Origin: Pogona vitticeps | Lineage: Eukaryota > Chordata > Lepidosauria > Squamata > Agamidae | NCBI RefSeq assembly: GCF_051106095.1 | Contig: NC_135794.1 | Span: 22,570,747 to 22,634,746 of the forward strand | Direction of reading: 5' to 3' | Length of the DNA stretch: 64,000 nucleotides | Shown here: positions 1-12,529 of the stretch, piece by piece | How positions within the stretch are numbered: position 1 is the stretch's first letter | Layout of the letters: every line of letters starts with the position of its first letter | The notes under the pieces: generated by a model | The model's input: only the letters and a program-made list of their open reading frames with translations | Told to the model about the DNA's origin: nothing | Databases searched by the model: none | Position numbers and translations under genes: made by a program

Positions 1-180
1 ACTATATGCCTCCTGGGAAAAGAACCAGCCTGGGTGGCCTTGGGCAAGCTGCACTGTCCCAGGGCTCCCCCTTGAGGAAGAGACTGGAAAACCACTTCTG
101 AGTGCTCTTCACTTAAAAAACCCCTGAAAAAAGGTCACCGTAAGTCAGAATTGAGTTGACAACACACAATTTTTATTATA
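1..180 (+). mobile_element. tRNA-derived SINE, ACA-tail type, 5'-truncated by window edge
   Basis: Body with CAGCCTGGGTGGCCTTGGGC and tail GTCAGAATTGAGTTGACAAC, then T/A-rich end. The same body recurs at 9,002, 34,261, 34,477 and 47,800 (+) and 25,428, 26,199, 43,850 and 54,578 (-). Confidence 0.75.
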
Positions 181-373
181 ACACCACTAAAAAGTAAACA
201 TTTTGGTTCCTTTTGAGTCCAAGAACATCTTGGAATCCAAGACTGGGAAGCACTGGTGTAGGGAGGCAGTCCGCTAAGGCCCTGCTGCATGTCCGAAAGA
301 CCCCCAAAAGCTAAGGGTGTTCTTGAGCTCCACCTTGATTGTGGAACGCGTAAGAAAAGTAAGCCTTTTATGA

Positions 374-508
374 CAGTGGTTCCCAATTCTGGGTCCCCAG
401 ATGTTCTTGGACTACAAATCCCAGAAGCCTTCATTATTCCCGATGCTGACCAAGACTTCTGGGAATTGCAATCCAAGAACCTCTGGAGACCCAGGGTTGG
501 GAAGCAAA
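374..508. mobile_element. Palindromic hAT-like MITE
   Basis: Starts CAGTGGTTCCCAATTCTGGG and ends with the inverted counterpart CCCAGGGTTGGGAAGC. Arms contain GGACTACAAATCCCAGAAG and its mirror CTTCTGGGAATTGCAATCC. A half copy lies just to its left at about 190-255. Confidence 0.6.
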
Positions 509-1145
509 GGATGTTAAAGCAATATGGGCCACGGTGACCCTGCAGATGTTGGACCAGAAACCCCATTATCTTCAACCAGCATGACCAGTCATGTGGCAAG
601 ACGGGAGCTATGGTCCAGAAACATCTGGAGGGTTTGATGGCAACAGCAGGAGGCAGGAGGAACAGCGTCCATCCATTATGCTGCTGCTTAAGTCATGACA
701 GCTTTCGCCGTATTACTGGCTACTGTGTGCAATTAGTGTCATAATGAAATACAAAATCGGAAATTATGATGGAATAGGAATTACAGCTTCGCAAGCTGCT
801 CATTACTACATCTGAAAATGAACCGCCCGTGAACTTTGGTTATTGTGAGTCAAGGAGGATGTTCAGCATCAGCCAAAGTTCACCCAGGTTCTCAGACATT
901 ACACATTTTTTATTCAAGGGTTCTTCAAATGCAAGAATATGGTGAAGCTGCTTCTCAGCTTTGTAAGCTCCACGGCATTACTCTTCAGTTCTTGAAATGT
1001 GGTCATGAGACATCTCGTAAAATGGTCTGTCAGTTTTTATAATCATTTTACTCACCTGTAAAACCCTATATTTTATTTTAATTTTCTAAAATCACCACCC
1101 AGAGAGGCTTGGCTTGGCTACCGACTTCAAAGTTTCCTGGGAATT

Positions 1146-1467
1146 GTTTGAACATAGAATCATAAAATCATAGAATCATAGAACAATGGAATTGGAGGGG
1201 GGCCTCGAAGGTCATCGAGTCTGACCCCCTGCTCAAGGCAAGAATCCAAATCAAAGCAGATCTGATAGAAGAGGGTCCAGTTTTCATTTGACTATCTCCA
1301 GCATTAGAGCACTCACCGCCTGCCAAGATCATTGGTTCCATTGTCATACTGCTCTAACAGTGAAGACGGTTCCCCCCCCCCCCCGATATTTAGCCTAAAT
1401 CTGGCTTCTGGTACTTTGAGTCCATTATTACGTGTTCTGTATGATTGAGAGCAGATCTTGCTCCTCT
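1146..1467 (-). mobile_element. CR1 LINE, 3' end fragment
   Basis: On the minus strand it ends in ATTCTATGATTCTATG repeats preceded by the typical GACCTTCGAGGCCCCCCTC block. The upstream part includes the CATACTGCTCTAACAGTG and CTAAATCTGGCTTC motifs (plus-strand spelling) common to reptile CR1 ends. It is 5'-truncated and interrupted by the GGAA microsatellite. Confidence 0.65.
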
Positions 1468-1636
1468 GGAAGGAAGGAAGGAAGGAAGGAAGGAAGGAAG
1501 GAAGGAAGGAAGGAAGGAAGGAAGGAAGGAAGGAAGGAAGGAAGGAAGGGAGGGAGGGAGGGAGGGAGGGAGGAAGGAAGGAAGGAAGGAAGGAAGGAAG
1601 GAAGGAAGGAAGGAAGGAAGGAAGGAAGGAAGGAAG
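1467..1636. repeat. (GGAA)n / (GGGA)n microsatellite
   Basis: About 170 bp of GGAA with an inner block of GGGA. The open reading frames across it (poly-GRKE/PSFL) are by-products. Confidence 0.97.
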
Positions 1637-1892
1637 ACCCTTGTCACGTAACTTTTTTTCTTTATGTGTATCAGAATGTTGCACAATTCAAAATTATGGA
1701 TGTATACAAAATATAGGCAAGAAATAAAAACAAATTAAATGTTAGCAATTATGGTCATGCGTGGTCTCAAAAGGACTGTTGGTTCATTTTGCTCATCAGC
1801 AAATTCATGCAGTTCAACGCTTCTGGAAGGACGGGCTGGCTGTACACTATTGCCCAGGAGATGCCTGAGTGTATACTTGTCATGTATACAAC

Positions 1893-2312
1893 TACAGTGG
1901 TGCCTCGCTTAACGATTACCTCATTAAATGACGAAACCGCTTGATGATGAAGTTTTTGCGATTGTTTTCGCAAAACGATGTTTAGATAGGGAAATTTCAC
2001 TTGACGATGATCGGTTCCCTGCTTCTGGAACCGATTTTTTGCTAAACAGCTGATCGGTGGCTCTAAAATGGCCACCCGCTGTGCAAAATGGCTCTCTGCT
2101 GTGTTTTAGAATGGATTCCTTGCTTTACAGGCACTGAAAATGGCCACCCCTATGGAGGATCTTCACTGGATGCTGAGGTATTTCGCCCATTGGAATGTAT
2201 TGAACCGGTTTCAATGCATGTCAATGGGCTTTTTTGTTTCACTTGACAAGGATTTCGCTTAACAGCAATTTCAACAGAACGAATTATCCTTGTCAAGCGA
2301 GGCAGCACTGTA
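1893..2312. mobile_element. Mariner-type MITE, copy 1 (TACAGTGGTGCCTCGC ends)
   Basis: Inverted ends TACAGTGGTGCCTCGCTT and AAGCGAGGCAGCACTGTA, bounded by TA. No transposase frame. Shares ends and internal motifs with copies at 50,178 and 58,057. Confidence 0.75.
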
Positions 2313-3428
2313 TATGGAGAGAGAGAAAAGGTATGTGGAGGATTCAAAGCACATGCCATGTCACAAGAGTTTGGTGCCCAGTTTGGCCCTTCCGATCTCT
2401 CTGTCACACAGACACACATGTTCCAAATTCTTGCCAGCCTGCTGAGATCGATTCTTAATCCCACGCCCCTTCATGGGCATCAATGATTTGCAAGATGATG
2501 TGGTGTCGGGATTTGAACAGAGTCTTCTCTTAATTTTGACCCAAGCGGGCGAGCAGCGAGAGGGAGACAGAACAGCATTTCAGATGGCGGGCCATCACAA
2601 AGGCAATCGATCGGAGGAGGAGAAAAGGGCTGAATCCAGATACCACTCCATTGTGTCTGGATTTCCAGCTGGGAGCCTCTCTTTCCATTGTTAGGGTTGA
2701 GACCCCCCAGAGATGGGACAGACACTGCCAGCTGTCCCTCTCTCTTCTGTGGCTGGACCGATCTTCTGTTTTCAGTTCACACAACCGCCAGGTGGGTTTC
2801 TGCCTTGTATTTTAATTGCTTGTGTTTGGTTGGAAGTCATTTACGAAGCCATCCTTGTGGTCGTCGGAAAGAACAGACACGCGTGCATCTCTGGTGTATG
2901 TATTGAGCTGATGATCTGAAACGGCTCGGGATCTCTTTCCTTCCTTGGTCCTTCCTTTGGAGCTGTTTTTGATGTTCATCATCATGCTTTTTTGTCCGCG
3001 GTGAAGCCCAAGAAAGGAACCCTCCCTGGAGTGAGACCGTGGGGATTTGGCAAACATCTCTGCTGTAGGAAGAGGGAAGTCTCTGTTCTTCCGACAAGGC
3101 AGGACTTTTCCTGGGGGAGGGTTGTTGTTGTTGTTGGTGGCAGCGATTGTCCCCCCGGTTCCTCGAGCAGCGTGCCAAAGGAACAAGAAAGCGGGGTATT
3201 GTGTTGGCTGGCACCAGGCCACAGAAAAACACCCTTGCAGGAAGAAAAAGAAAGGGAGCTGAAAAGGAAGACTTCCTCTCCTCGCCTGTCCACACTCCCA
3301 CCAGGGGGAGGGTTGGAAACCTATTCAACACCTGCCCATTCCTTGTAAGATTCAAAGCGTCAAAGTTTTATGTCCCCGTCGGACAGCTGGGAGAGTCCTG
3401 AGCACAGGGCCTCCTTTCATCTCCGGAG
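2313..3428. other. Non-coding, nothing recognised
   Basis: Open frames on both strands lack family features and splice context. A short GTT repeat is at 3,121-3,136. Confidence 0.5.
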
Positions 3429-3429
3429 A

Positions 3430-3545
3430 GCCACAGGGCTGGGAAGGGATCCGATGGGTCCTCCCTTTGCAAAGGAGCCCCAGTGGGGAATCGAACTTCC
3501 AACCAGATGCCTAAGCCGCCGAGTTGTCTACCAGTTTGGAAACAC
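3430..3545 (-). mobile_element. tRNA SINE fragment (GACTTGATG-tail type)
   Basis: The reverse-strand B-box region GGGGAATCGAACTTCCAACC and a degenerate tail match the copies at 8,635 and 40,930. Confidence 0.45.
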
Positions 3546-4129
3546 AGGCGGCTGGTTGGTAAGGGTGTAGAAAACATCTTATTCTCTCTTTTTTAATAAA
3601 ATAAAATAAAATACTAGTCTCCCCATAATATAGATGATAGCAAGATTTGTTTGGGCACTTCTCTCTCCAAAATATCATTCCAAAATGTGCTTGCATCCTC
3701 AGGCCTTTTAGGGGAAAGTCCTGTGTTTTAAATATCCAAAGGTGGATTAAAAAAACAAAACCAAATGTGCATCATTTGCTAACTCAGAATGCTTCACTCT
3801 TCAAATCTGGTTTTGAGTCCCTACGTACTCAAACATGTTCATTATTTCATATAAGGGTTGCCATGTCCTCTTTTCTCCCCTAATGGGCTCCTCTGCTTTC
3901 AACAGCGACAGGGCAGGAAAATACATTGTGGTCTTCTCGAGAGTGGGCTTGGCTCGACCTCTTGAATTTGGTCAATGCAGAGGGCGCTACCATTCCTTTC
4001 GGTTCATTTTAAAGCAAGAAATAGAACTCTCCAGACTTTTTTTTTCATAAAGTTTGATGGAAACCACGGGAAATTCTAAAGAACTGGACATAGAGGGAAT
4101 GGGCAATTGACAGATTCGTCCATCTCTAG

Positions 4130-4284
4130 TCATTCATTCATTCATTCATTCATTCATTCATTCATTCATTCATTCATTCATTCATTCGTTTGTTTGTTTG
4201 TTTGTTTGTTTGTTTATTTCCTGTCTTTCTCCTTAAAAATAACCCAGGGTGGCTTATATCATTAATAATACAACTAACTGGGAC

Positions 4285-4310
<26 letters not shown>
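4130..4310. repeat. (CATT)n, (TTTG)n and (GA)n microsatellites
   Basis: CATT repeats to about 4,187, then TTTG to about 4,215, and GA at 4,286-4,310. The stretch between resembles the reverse of an L2-type LINE tail. Confidence 0.85.
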
Positions 4311-4315
<5 letters not shown>

Positions 4316-5628
4316 AACACACGCAGAGAGAGGATGCTAACAAGGTGTCTCTCAACACTAAATGCAAACTTCTGACATGATTAACTTCCTTGCCTTTTAC
4401 TAGCTCTTTAAGATCCACCTCTCAAAGCTAGATGCCAACAAGTTGTTTAATGGGAAACGGAGGAGAATGAAAGCCCAAGTAACCTGTTTTTCAGCCATGA
4501 CTGCAGGCCAAGCCACAGAGAGAATTTGAGAGTGGCTAGTCCCCGAAAGTAACTTTCTCAATTTCTGGTCAAGGTGCATAGGCAAAACTGTCTCTCTTTA
4601 TCCGAATTCGGGATACCGTCCTTTCTCCCAGAAAAGATCCAGGTTTCCTGGGGGGTGGGTGGGAAGGGCTTTATTTTCTGCTGTGGTTCAAACCTTAGAA
4701 GCCCGGGGCATTTTTTCAGATATCTCCAGAGCAGGAGAGACAAAGGAGTCAAACTGGACCAGAGGCCAGCTTTCCTCACTGAAACCACCAGTCAGAACCC
4801 TATTGACTATTTATGCCAGAGTAAATGCAATGGCACTGGTTTGCTGCAATTTACACCCTTGCTCCTACACGGGTGTAACAAGCCAGTAGATTCCTGGCCA
4901 CTAGGATCTGATGTGCTCCTGGATTTTGTGCCCACAGCGACCAACCATCTCCCCGGCATCTCCAAAAGAACAGCTGAGGAAACAACGCCCCCCCATTCCC
5001 CTTTTTGCTTCATCCCCCCCATGTCATCCTAAACAGGTACTCTGCCCTTCTTGAGCTAGAGAAACGGGGACGTTTTACCCGCTTCTTCCATTTTTTTGCT
5101 CCCCCAAACCATTTCAGAAATATACTGTACGTGGGAGGAACAAGAGAGGATCTGACAGCCATTTTTTTAAAAAAAACAACACTGTTCTGTTTGGCAGATT
5201 TAAATGCTGCTTTAAATACAGGCTGCACTAGAACATATAAAAATAGCAACGAAAAATACCCTGTCATGTTCCATATTGTGAGGACGAAAAGCCTCGGCCA
5301 GCCAAGGCGAAGGGGTTCTTTTTATAAAACACACACTCACTCACTCACATCCAGAGAGTGCTTTCAGATGGCCTGAAATTTCTCAGCTTTGTAATAACCT
5401 GATGGCTTTTTTTTAAAATGCAGGATCAGCTGCTTTGCTTTCCATTCTAGGCCCTCCTTTATGCAATGTGGTGTTTTTTCCCCTCCTCTTCCTCTCCCCC
5501 CTTTTTTTCTTTTTTTCTTTTCAATTTTACAGCATTTTCCATTTGAGACATCCTGGACAGGCCTCGTCACGAACCAAAAAGCATCCACATCAGTTGTATC
5601 ACTGAGTGCCCGGAGAACAAAGAGTGAG

Positions 5629-5850
5629 GTAGTCCGGTGTAGTGGTTAGAGTGTCAGAGAGCAGAACCAAAGGAGACATGGGTTCAAATTCCCCCTTTCG
5701 GGAACAAAAGCTTACTTGGCGAGCTGAGATTTTTCTTCTGTCTCTCTGTCTGTCTTCTCTCTCTCCCTCCACTACAGGGTGGTTGTGCTGATAAAATAAG
5801 TGTGGGAGGATCAAGTGTTTGGCTCCAAGGTCCTTGCATGTAGGCCAGTG
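5629..5850 (+). mobile_element. tRNA-derived SINE (GTGTAGTGGTTAGAGTG head)
   Basis: A-box-like GTGTAGTGGTTAGAGTGTC and B-box-like GGGTTCAAATTCC at tRNA spacing, then GCTGAGATTTTTC and an unrelated tail. Related to the copy at 28,148. Confidence 0.55.
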
Positions 5851-8277
5851 TGAAAAAATGTAATCACAATTTAAAAAACAAAACTCTTCATGTTTCTCAA
5901 AAAATATATCCGTGCCTGTGGAACACATTGAATTTTCTTTGGATAGCAATATCATCCTTTAACAAAAAGAAAAGAAAAGAAGAAGCTTACTACTTTCCTC
6001 CCCCCAGGGTGGTTGGTATCCAAAGAGCAGACCAGTTATTTTAAAGAAAGCCCAGTGATGATTATTCTCTCCCCCCCTCCCATCATCTTCCTTCTCATCT
6101 TCTGGACAGAGTGATTGCCCTCATGCCTTGCTTGATAAGAAATCTCCAACGGGCCAATGTGTGAAACAGGATTCTGGACAGAATAGAAGACAATCCTTTT
6201 TTTTCCTCCCCTTCCCCCATTCTTATACTTTCATCTCAGCGGCTGCATCACCAGGCTTTCAAATCCAACTTCTCTTAACTTTCTAGGAGATTTTATCTTA
6301 CACAAGACACCTCATTCGGCCATCAAGCACAAGGCAAAATCCTGCCTCTGCACAATCGCACAACTGATGCCCATGTAAGTACAACTTTTTTTCACCAACT
6401 GTTTATTTATATCACCTCCTCCTGGAATAGCAAAGAAGGAATTTGGCGCTCCCGTTTCTCCATGTGGTCTTAGTCCAAGGACTGATCTGAGACTTTTAAT
6501 GAACTGACAGGGAACAAGTGGAATTTCTACATACCTCCGAATCAGAGGTGTGTGTGTCATTGGGCACCAGCTGAGTGGTGAGTAGAGAGACACACACACA
6601 CACCAAAATCCCTCTCTTGAGCCTTCACCTAACGTCTCCTGCAGGTTCACCAGACTCCCAAACAAGAAACCAGTCACAAAGGTGAGGCATTAAGGAACCG
6701 TCCTCCATTTATTTTATACTTTTCCTCTGGATGATTCTTTTGCTGGGGCTGAGAAGAAGAAACTAAGCAAGTGGGTGCCTCATACAGGAGGGAAGATGCC
6801 CGGAGAGGGAGAGGGGCTGATTGCACCTTGCCAGTGTCATCACCCACCCATGTAACTGATCCTGCATATCATTTTCGCCCCAGGAAATCTGCCTTAAAAA
6901 TGACAGGTGAAAGGTGATGGTGAACTTCAGTTAAAATGCCTATGGTTCCTTTTCCTTCCCCCCCCCCCCCCCCGGTCGTCTCCTGTGCTCACTGCACAGC
7001 TTAGGATTTCTGGTGGAGCAGAGGACGGGGGTATCACAGCTGCGCCATCAGCCCATGCAAAACAACAACAACACGCCGGATGGCTCCTTGAAGGCAATGG
7101 TTCCATTTCATTCCAAGCTGTTGTGCTTGTCTTCCTGCAAGGGTGGCCATGGTCCTTGTTGACAGAGGACAGTCCTCTCTTTGAAAATATTCCCCGGGTT
7201 GAAGGCCAAGTCCGACTGAAAAATTCAGAATCACAACTAGCCAGGATAGCAGAGGCTTTGACCTTATCCTTCCCCAAGGAGCCCCCCCACACACACCAGA
7301 TGGCAGGGAGAGAGCAAGCCCCCCATTCACACCCTTCCCCACCACGGGAAGGGGTGCGTGGTCTTTCTATGGCCATCACAGCCAGAGTAGCGCCATTGGC
7401 ATTTCTAGCTTGGAGGCCATTTTGAGCAACCTCAGACCCTGTGCTGATGCACACCCTCAAGGTGGGCCTGATCCGGCCCCAGACACCCAGGCCGTTCCCT
7501 CTGGCCATACCTCAAGAAGAGGGGCTGGGCTGAGGAGGTCAGAGCTAAGCCTTCAGCGATGGCCTCACGCCTTTCTAAAAGGGGGCTTCGCGCAGAGTTG
7601 GCGGAAGAGCCGTCGCCTGAAACTCTTCATTTTCCGTTCTCTCCGGGCTGCCCAGCTCTGTTGTGATAATGTGACTTTTGAGGAATGTGACAAGAAGCCT
7701 CCATAATTATCATCACCATCGCCATCTTCTTCTTCATCATCATCATCTTTAAACTCCCGCATTCATCGGACAATCCTGAAAGGGAGGTCAAAGGGGGTGT
7801 GGACACAGGACTTGGTGGCAGACCCCGGAGAACGGGGGGGGGGGGTCCCCTCCTCTCCTTTTCCCAGATCCCCTTTCTGCCCTCATTTGCAATGCTTGAG
7901 TGGGGATTTCTCTATTTAGCCAGCGAACAATGCGGGTTCCCAGGGTCTGGGATTATGATGACATCACTTGGAAAGGACGGGAAAGAGAGTGCCGGTGGGG
8001 CGGGAGGAGGAGGAGGATGTGGGTTGAGTGGGGGGGGGGAGAGAGAAAGAGACCCATAGTCTGATGCAAAGGCAGGCGTGGGAAACTCAAAGCATCTGAT
8101 GGAGAGCCGTCTGTGCCAGAGGTTGTCAAAAGAATACCAGAGAGTTTGACAGTCCGGAGAGAGGGACAACGCTCTTGGGGTGATGCAGCTCTGGCCGCTG
8201 GAAGCTTTGGGTCTCAGAGGTCCCATCCTGTCTCCTTTCAGAGACCAAGGCCCATACTGGGATCTAGAAAAATAAGA
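5851..8277. other. Non-coding, no gene recognised
   Basis: Contains a C run at 6,959-6,974, a CAT/CTT repeat at about 7,705-7,748 and several G runs. Frames of up to 193 codons at 6,907-7,508 overlap on both strands and show no domain. Confidence 0.5.
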
Positions 8278-8622
8278 AAGTGGACGGCAGAGTGAGAAAG
8301 GATGAAAAAGAATGTGGACAGCTGAGTAAGAAAGGATAGTAGAAGAAGAAGAAGAAGAAGAAGAAGAAGAAGAAGAAGAAGAAGAAGAAGAAGAAGAAGA
8401 AGAAGAAGAAGAAGAAGAAGAAGAAGAAGAAGAAGAAAGTGGACGGCAGAGTGAGAAAGGATGAAAAAGAATGTGGACAGCTGAGTAAGAAAGGATAGTA
8501 GAAGAAGAAGAAGAAGAAGAAGAAGAAGAAGAAGAACAAGAAGAAGAAGAAGAAGAAGAAGAAGAAGAAGAAGAAGAAGAACAAGAACAAGAACAAGAAC
8601 AAGAACAAGAACAAGAACCACC
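8278..8622. repeat. (AAG)n microsatellite inside a duplicated 160-bp unit, ending in (GAACAA)n
   Basis: A unique 60-bp segment (GTGGACGGCAGAGTGAGAAA onward) occurs at about 8,279 and again at about 8,439, each followed by a long AAG array. The second array grades into GAACAA. Confidence 0.93.
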
Positions 8623-8634
8623 ATCATCACCACC

Positions 8635-8770
8635 TTTGGACTACACAGCTGGAAGGGACCCTCTGGATCATGGAGTCCAGCCCTGTTCAAGGAAGCCCTT
8701 TGAAGAATCGAACTCCCAACTTCTGGCTCTAAGACCTATGCCACTGAGCTATCAAGCAGTTCAGGATGTC
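8635..8770 (-). mobile_element. tRNA SINE (GACTTGATG-tail type)
   Basis: CAGCTGGAAGGGACCCTCTG at the left and reverse B box AGAATCGAACTCCCAACTTC. Full-length-like copies in the other orientation are at 13,757, 36,925 and 37,438. Confidence 0.65.
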
Positions 8771-8849
8771 CTTTGGGTGGCAGAATAACCTACAGGCCTA
8801 AGAGTTTACAAGACATGTTTTCCCAGTACTTTGAAATGTCTCTTCTTCT

Positions 8850-8932
8850 AGAACACAGCACCCCAGAATCCCCAACCAGATGGAAGGGGGATTCTGGGGT
8901 TTGTAGTATCAACCAAGCAGGTTTCCCAAGTT
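8850..8932. mobile_element. Short palindromic MITE remnant
   Basis: CCCAGAATCCCC and its inverse GGGGATTCTGGGG face each other across about 15 bp, as in the hAT-like MITE at 374. Confidence 0.4.
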
Positions 8933-9001
8933 TTAGGTTGGTTGGTTGAATTCTGTGAATTCAGATGATCCATAACCATAACTATGTGTGAATGTTGATT
9001 T

Positions 9002-9240
9002 CTCTGGGTAGCTCAGTTAGTCAGATATCTGTCTGCAAAGCCAGAGGTTGGGAGTTCAATTCCCCACAGTCCCTCCTGGGAGAAGAGCCAGCCTGTGTAG
9101 CCTTGGGCAAGCTGCACCATCCCAGGGCACCCCTAGAGGACAGGAATGGTAGCACACCTCTGAGTACTCTCTACCTGGAATACCTTGGAAAGGGTCTCCA
9201 TAAGTCAGAATCAACTTGACAGCACATGATTATTATTATT
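9002..9240 (+). mobile_element. tRNA-derived SINE, ACA-tail type, near full length
   Basis: Head GGTAGCTCAGTTAGTCAGAT, B box GGGAGTTCAATTCC, shared body, tail GTCAGAATCAACTTGACAGC and an ATT repeat. The tRNA-like head is not a tRNA gene: it lacks a foldable 3' half. Confidence 0.8.
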
Positions 9241-9242
9241 CC

Positions 9243-12200
9243 TCCTAGAGCTAGTAGGTGAGAGAGGGGGGAAATGAGCTCATGAAGCAGAAGATCAGAA
9301 ATTCGGCTAGGTGTTAGAACCATGGCATTTTGAGATCTGCATTATCCTGAGATCCAGATGACAAAGGAGAGGTGTTGCTCACAGGGAGCAACCCGAGGTG
9401 AGATGAATCAAAATGGTGGATCTCTCAATTTCTTTAAATGCAAGGCTGGTTGGAGAGATCTCTCTCCTTAGGTGAAGCACCCAGGTTTCTTAGGACAGTG
9501 TACGACACAACCGAGAAAATAAAAAGTTAAATGAAGGTTTAGGTAATGCCTTAGAGTTTGAATCCGTGTGTATCCCATCGGCCATGCTTGTGGTGCTGAA
9601 TAAGGCTGTCATGTCCCCATGCATACCCCAAAAGGCTCAGTTCCTTTAACAGCGATATGCTAAGCATATAAAAGAGGATCTAATGAAAATAACACTTTAC
9701 CTGTTGAATCGGGCCTGCTCAGATTCGTTTTAGGCCGTTTTGAAGGGAACTGAACAGAATTCACACATTTGTTCATAAATTCCATACGAAGACCATGCCT
9801 TTTTTAAAAAATAATAATAGGGAAAAAGCAATTCTTGACAGAATTTTCCACCTGTAATTTTGGAGGGTCATTGCATTTCCTTGCTTGGAAAAGTTACTCT
9901 TTTTCTGGACTACAACATGCAACCCCCTTGGTGGTCATGCACAATATGGATCCTCTAAAAAAGTGACTCTCCCAAGAGTTGGATGAGGAAACTGTCAGGT
10001 ATGAAGGGTGTGTGTGTGTTGTGTGTGTGTTGTGATGGGAGGAAGGGTGGAGCCTCCTCTGATTGCTCGCTTACCTTCCACCCAGCAGAAAGGCAGAGCT
10101 TTGGGGGGAAACCAACGACCCCCAGTTCCTGCCCTTCCCCACCAGCACACACAGATGTATGAGCCCAGCCAACCCCCTCACGGAGCTAATAAGGTGGCCA
10201 TCAGATTGATCTCCAGATCTTGAAAAGGAGCAAGGGTACAGAGTCCCGGCAGGAGCTGATGGGGCTGGCCCCAGCCTGAAAAAGCCCACTGTTCCTCATG
10301 GGCTATGGGAGGGGGAAGAAGCAGCCTACGTTGGGGGAATCCACAGGCATGGCGTGGCCTTCCCCCCTCTTTGGAGGGCCATCCCATTCTTTCCATCACA
10401 TGTGGAAGACACCCATTTTAAGAAGAAAAAACTGGAGAGGACTGGGATTCTTGGGTCTTCACAGCCTTGTTTACTGTCTTCGGACAAAACTAGATTTCAG
10501 AGTAAATAAAGACAGAGCCCCATTGAAGGAAAAAAGTGAACACACCAGGAGAATATGCAATAGTGCTCCCCATTGCAAAAAAACGTTAGCAGGCCTCTCA
10601 TGGGAAAAGATTTCTCACCTCAGAGGCAGAAAAAGTTATGTTCTGGGTTTGTCTGTGTTCTTTTCACTACAGATCTCTGAATCCAATTCTGGGATTCTGG
10701 CAGGTAGTTCAGAAACGTGACATCTCCAAGACTTCATACAGCCTTGCTGAAATAAATCATGATCCCCTCCATCACTATCATCACAACCCTCCTCGCCCTC
10801 TTCTGCCTTCTTCCTGTGGGTCGCTCTGGCTAGAACGCATTTCGCTGCCAACTGGTGTTCTCATGGGGTAGCTCTTTCTGATGTGGGGGCATTTATTTTA
10901 TTTTATTAGGATTTCTTGGCCGCAATGGCTACAGAATATGACAACGCTGTGCTTCTCTGGAATGTTTAGTTCTGTTGTGCTGTGTGATGATGATTGCTGC
11001 TGTTCTCGGGTTGTAGACCACCCAGAGGGGCCTTTGGCCAAATGGATGGTAGAACAAACGAATGGATGAATGAACAAATGAATGAACAAACGAACGAATG
11101 AATGAATGTACGAATGAACCAACCATTACAAATTTTTAAAAATTGATTTTTATTTGGAAAGAGTTTACTGCCCTTTTAAGAGTCTCCAGTGGTTCTTTTG
11201 TGCCCCTTGCCAAGGGATTAAAGAAATGAGCTTTAGGGATCCACTTATCTCCTTTCTCTGGCTGAAAACACAGGGACCCTTGCAGGAATGCTGTTTTGTT
11301 TTTGTTTTTAGGTTGAAACCATAAAACATATCAAAATGGTCTCCTGAGCCCCCTTGGGTCTCCTCTCACCCTAAGCTTATGAAAAAAAAAAAACCCCACA
11401 AACCTGGTTCTTTTTGACACCCTCTCCTCCACTTTGGACTGAGGAAGGGAGAGGGGAGCTGAAGAGCGAAACAAACCTGATAATAAAGTTCTTATTTCCA
11501 GCACATTTGCCATTTCCTGGTCTAAGTAACGAGTGTCATAAGAGTGACAAGCTAAAAGCTGCTGATTACTGTGGATTCATGGCATTTATTCTTCCCGTGG
11601 AAAGAGCAAACATCAGAAATAATGTGGTCCAGCCTGCCTCGTAAGCCTAACCCTGCAATTAATCAGCATTCATGTGAAGAAGATGCAAAACGCATCTGAG
11701 ATTATGGAGCAAAAGAGAGAGCGAGAGAAAGAGAGAGAGAGATTGAGAGAGAGAGAGAATAATTAAAGGCAGATGCTTTGGGGGGAAGTGGGAGGGGTGC
11801 CTTTGGAGTGGGGACGCATCCTTTCAAGACGCAGGGGATTAATACCGTTTTGAGAGGCAGCTGCTGGTTGCCAGCACTGCTGCTTTGCCAGGGCTCTTGA
11901 GCGCAGGGACATGGCAAGCTGCTTTGCGCTGAGCCAGAGCTTTGATACACGGAGGCCAGTGTTTCTGACACTGACCGGCAGCAGCTTTCCGGAGTTTATG
12001 GCAGTGTAATTTCCTTCCCCTTCCTGAAGATGCTAAAGATGGAACCTGCAGCCTTATATGTGGAAAACATGGGTCCTGGTATAGTTTCAGAATTTCCCTG
12101 GGCTTCTCCCATCCCAGCAGTGATACAGGGGCACCCGGGCTTTCCTGCTTGAAGCCCCAGGGACTTGTGATATTGCCTGCTAGCTCCATCAAAGATCCGT

Positions 12201-12290
12201 GCTCCCTCAAAGCTTAGCTCCAATCCCATTCCTGGGGAAGAGATGAATTTTCCCCAGGACTGGTATCTTACATTGCAAGGCAACCCTCCT
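9243..12290. other. Non-coding, no gene recognised
   Basis: Holds a TG repeat at 10,008-10,031, an L2-like tail with GAAT repeats at about 10,890-11,108, and a GA-rich tract at 11,709-11,759. Frames are short and overlapping. Confidence 0.5.
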
Positions 12291-12529
12291 GTTGCAATGT
12301 AAAATATCTGAGGGTATTTTAGGTTTGAACTGGCAATTAAGAGCCATGAAGCTTACCAAAGACCCGCTCTTGACCCAATATGGGCCAAGCCAGTTGTCTG
12401 TGTTTTTGGATTCCTCTTTACCGGGGGTAAATGGGCAGACCTTGGGGTTGGCTATAATGAGTGATAGCAAATGCAAATTTAGGTCAAGAAGACCTAAAAG
12501 AAGACCATCTACCAACCAGCTCCGTTGAG

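Noticed and set aside
1313-1727. Poly-GRKE and PSFL frames over the GGAA repeat
   Set aside because: Pure microsatellite translation, as also at 8,238-8,690, 12,877-13,335 and 37,892-38,179.
2837-3355. 172-codon minus-strand frame
   Set aside because: No recognised motif, overlaps frames on both strands, low-complexity NNN and QQQ parts.
6907-7508. 172- and 193-codon frames on opposite strands
   Set aside because: Mutual shadows in GC-rich DNA with a C homopolymer; no family match recalled, no splice context.
9002-9075. tRNA gene-like A and B boxes
   Set aside because: They are the head of a SINE with family copies elsewhere and no acceptor-stem pairing.
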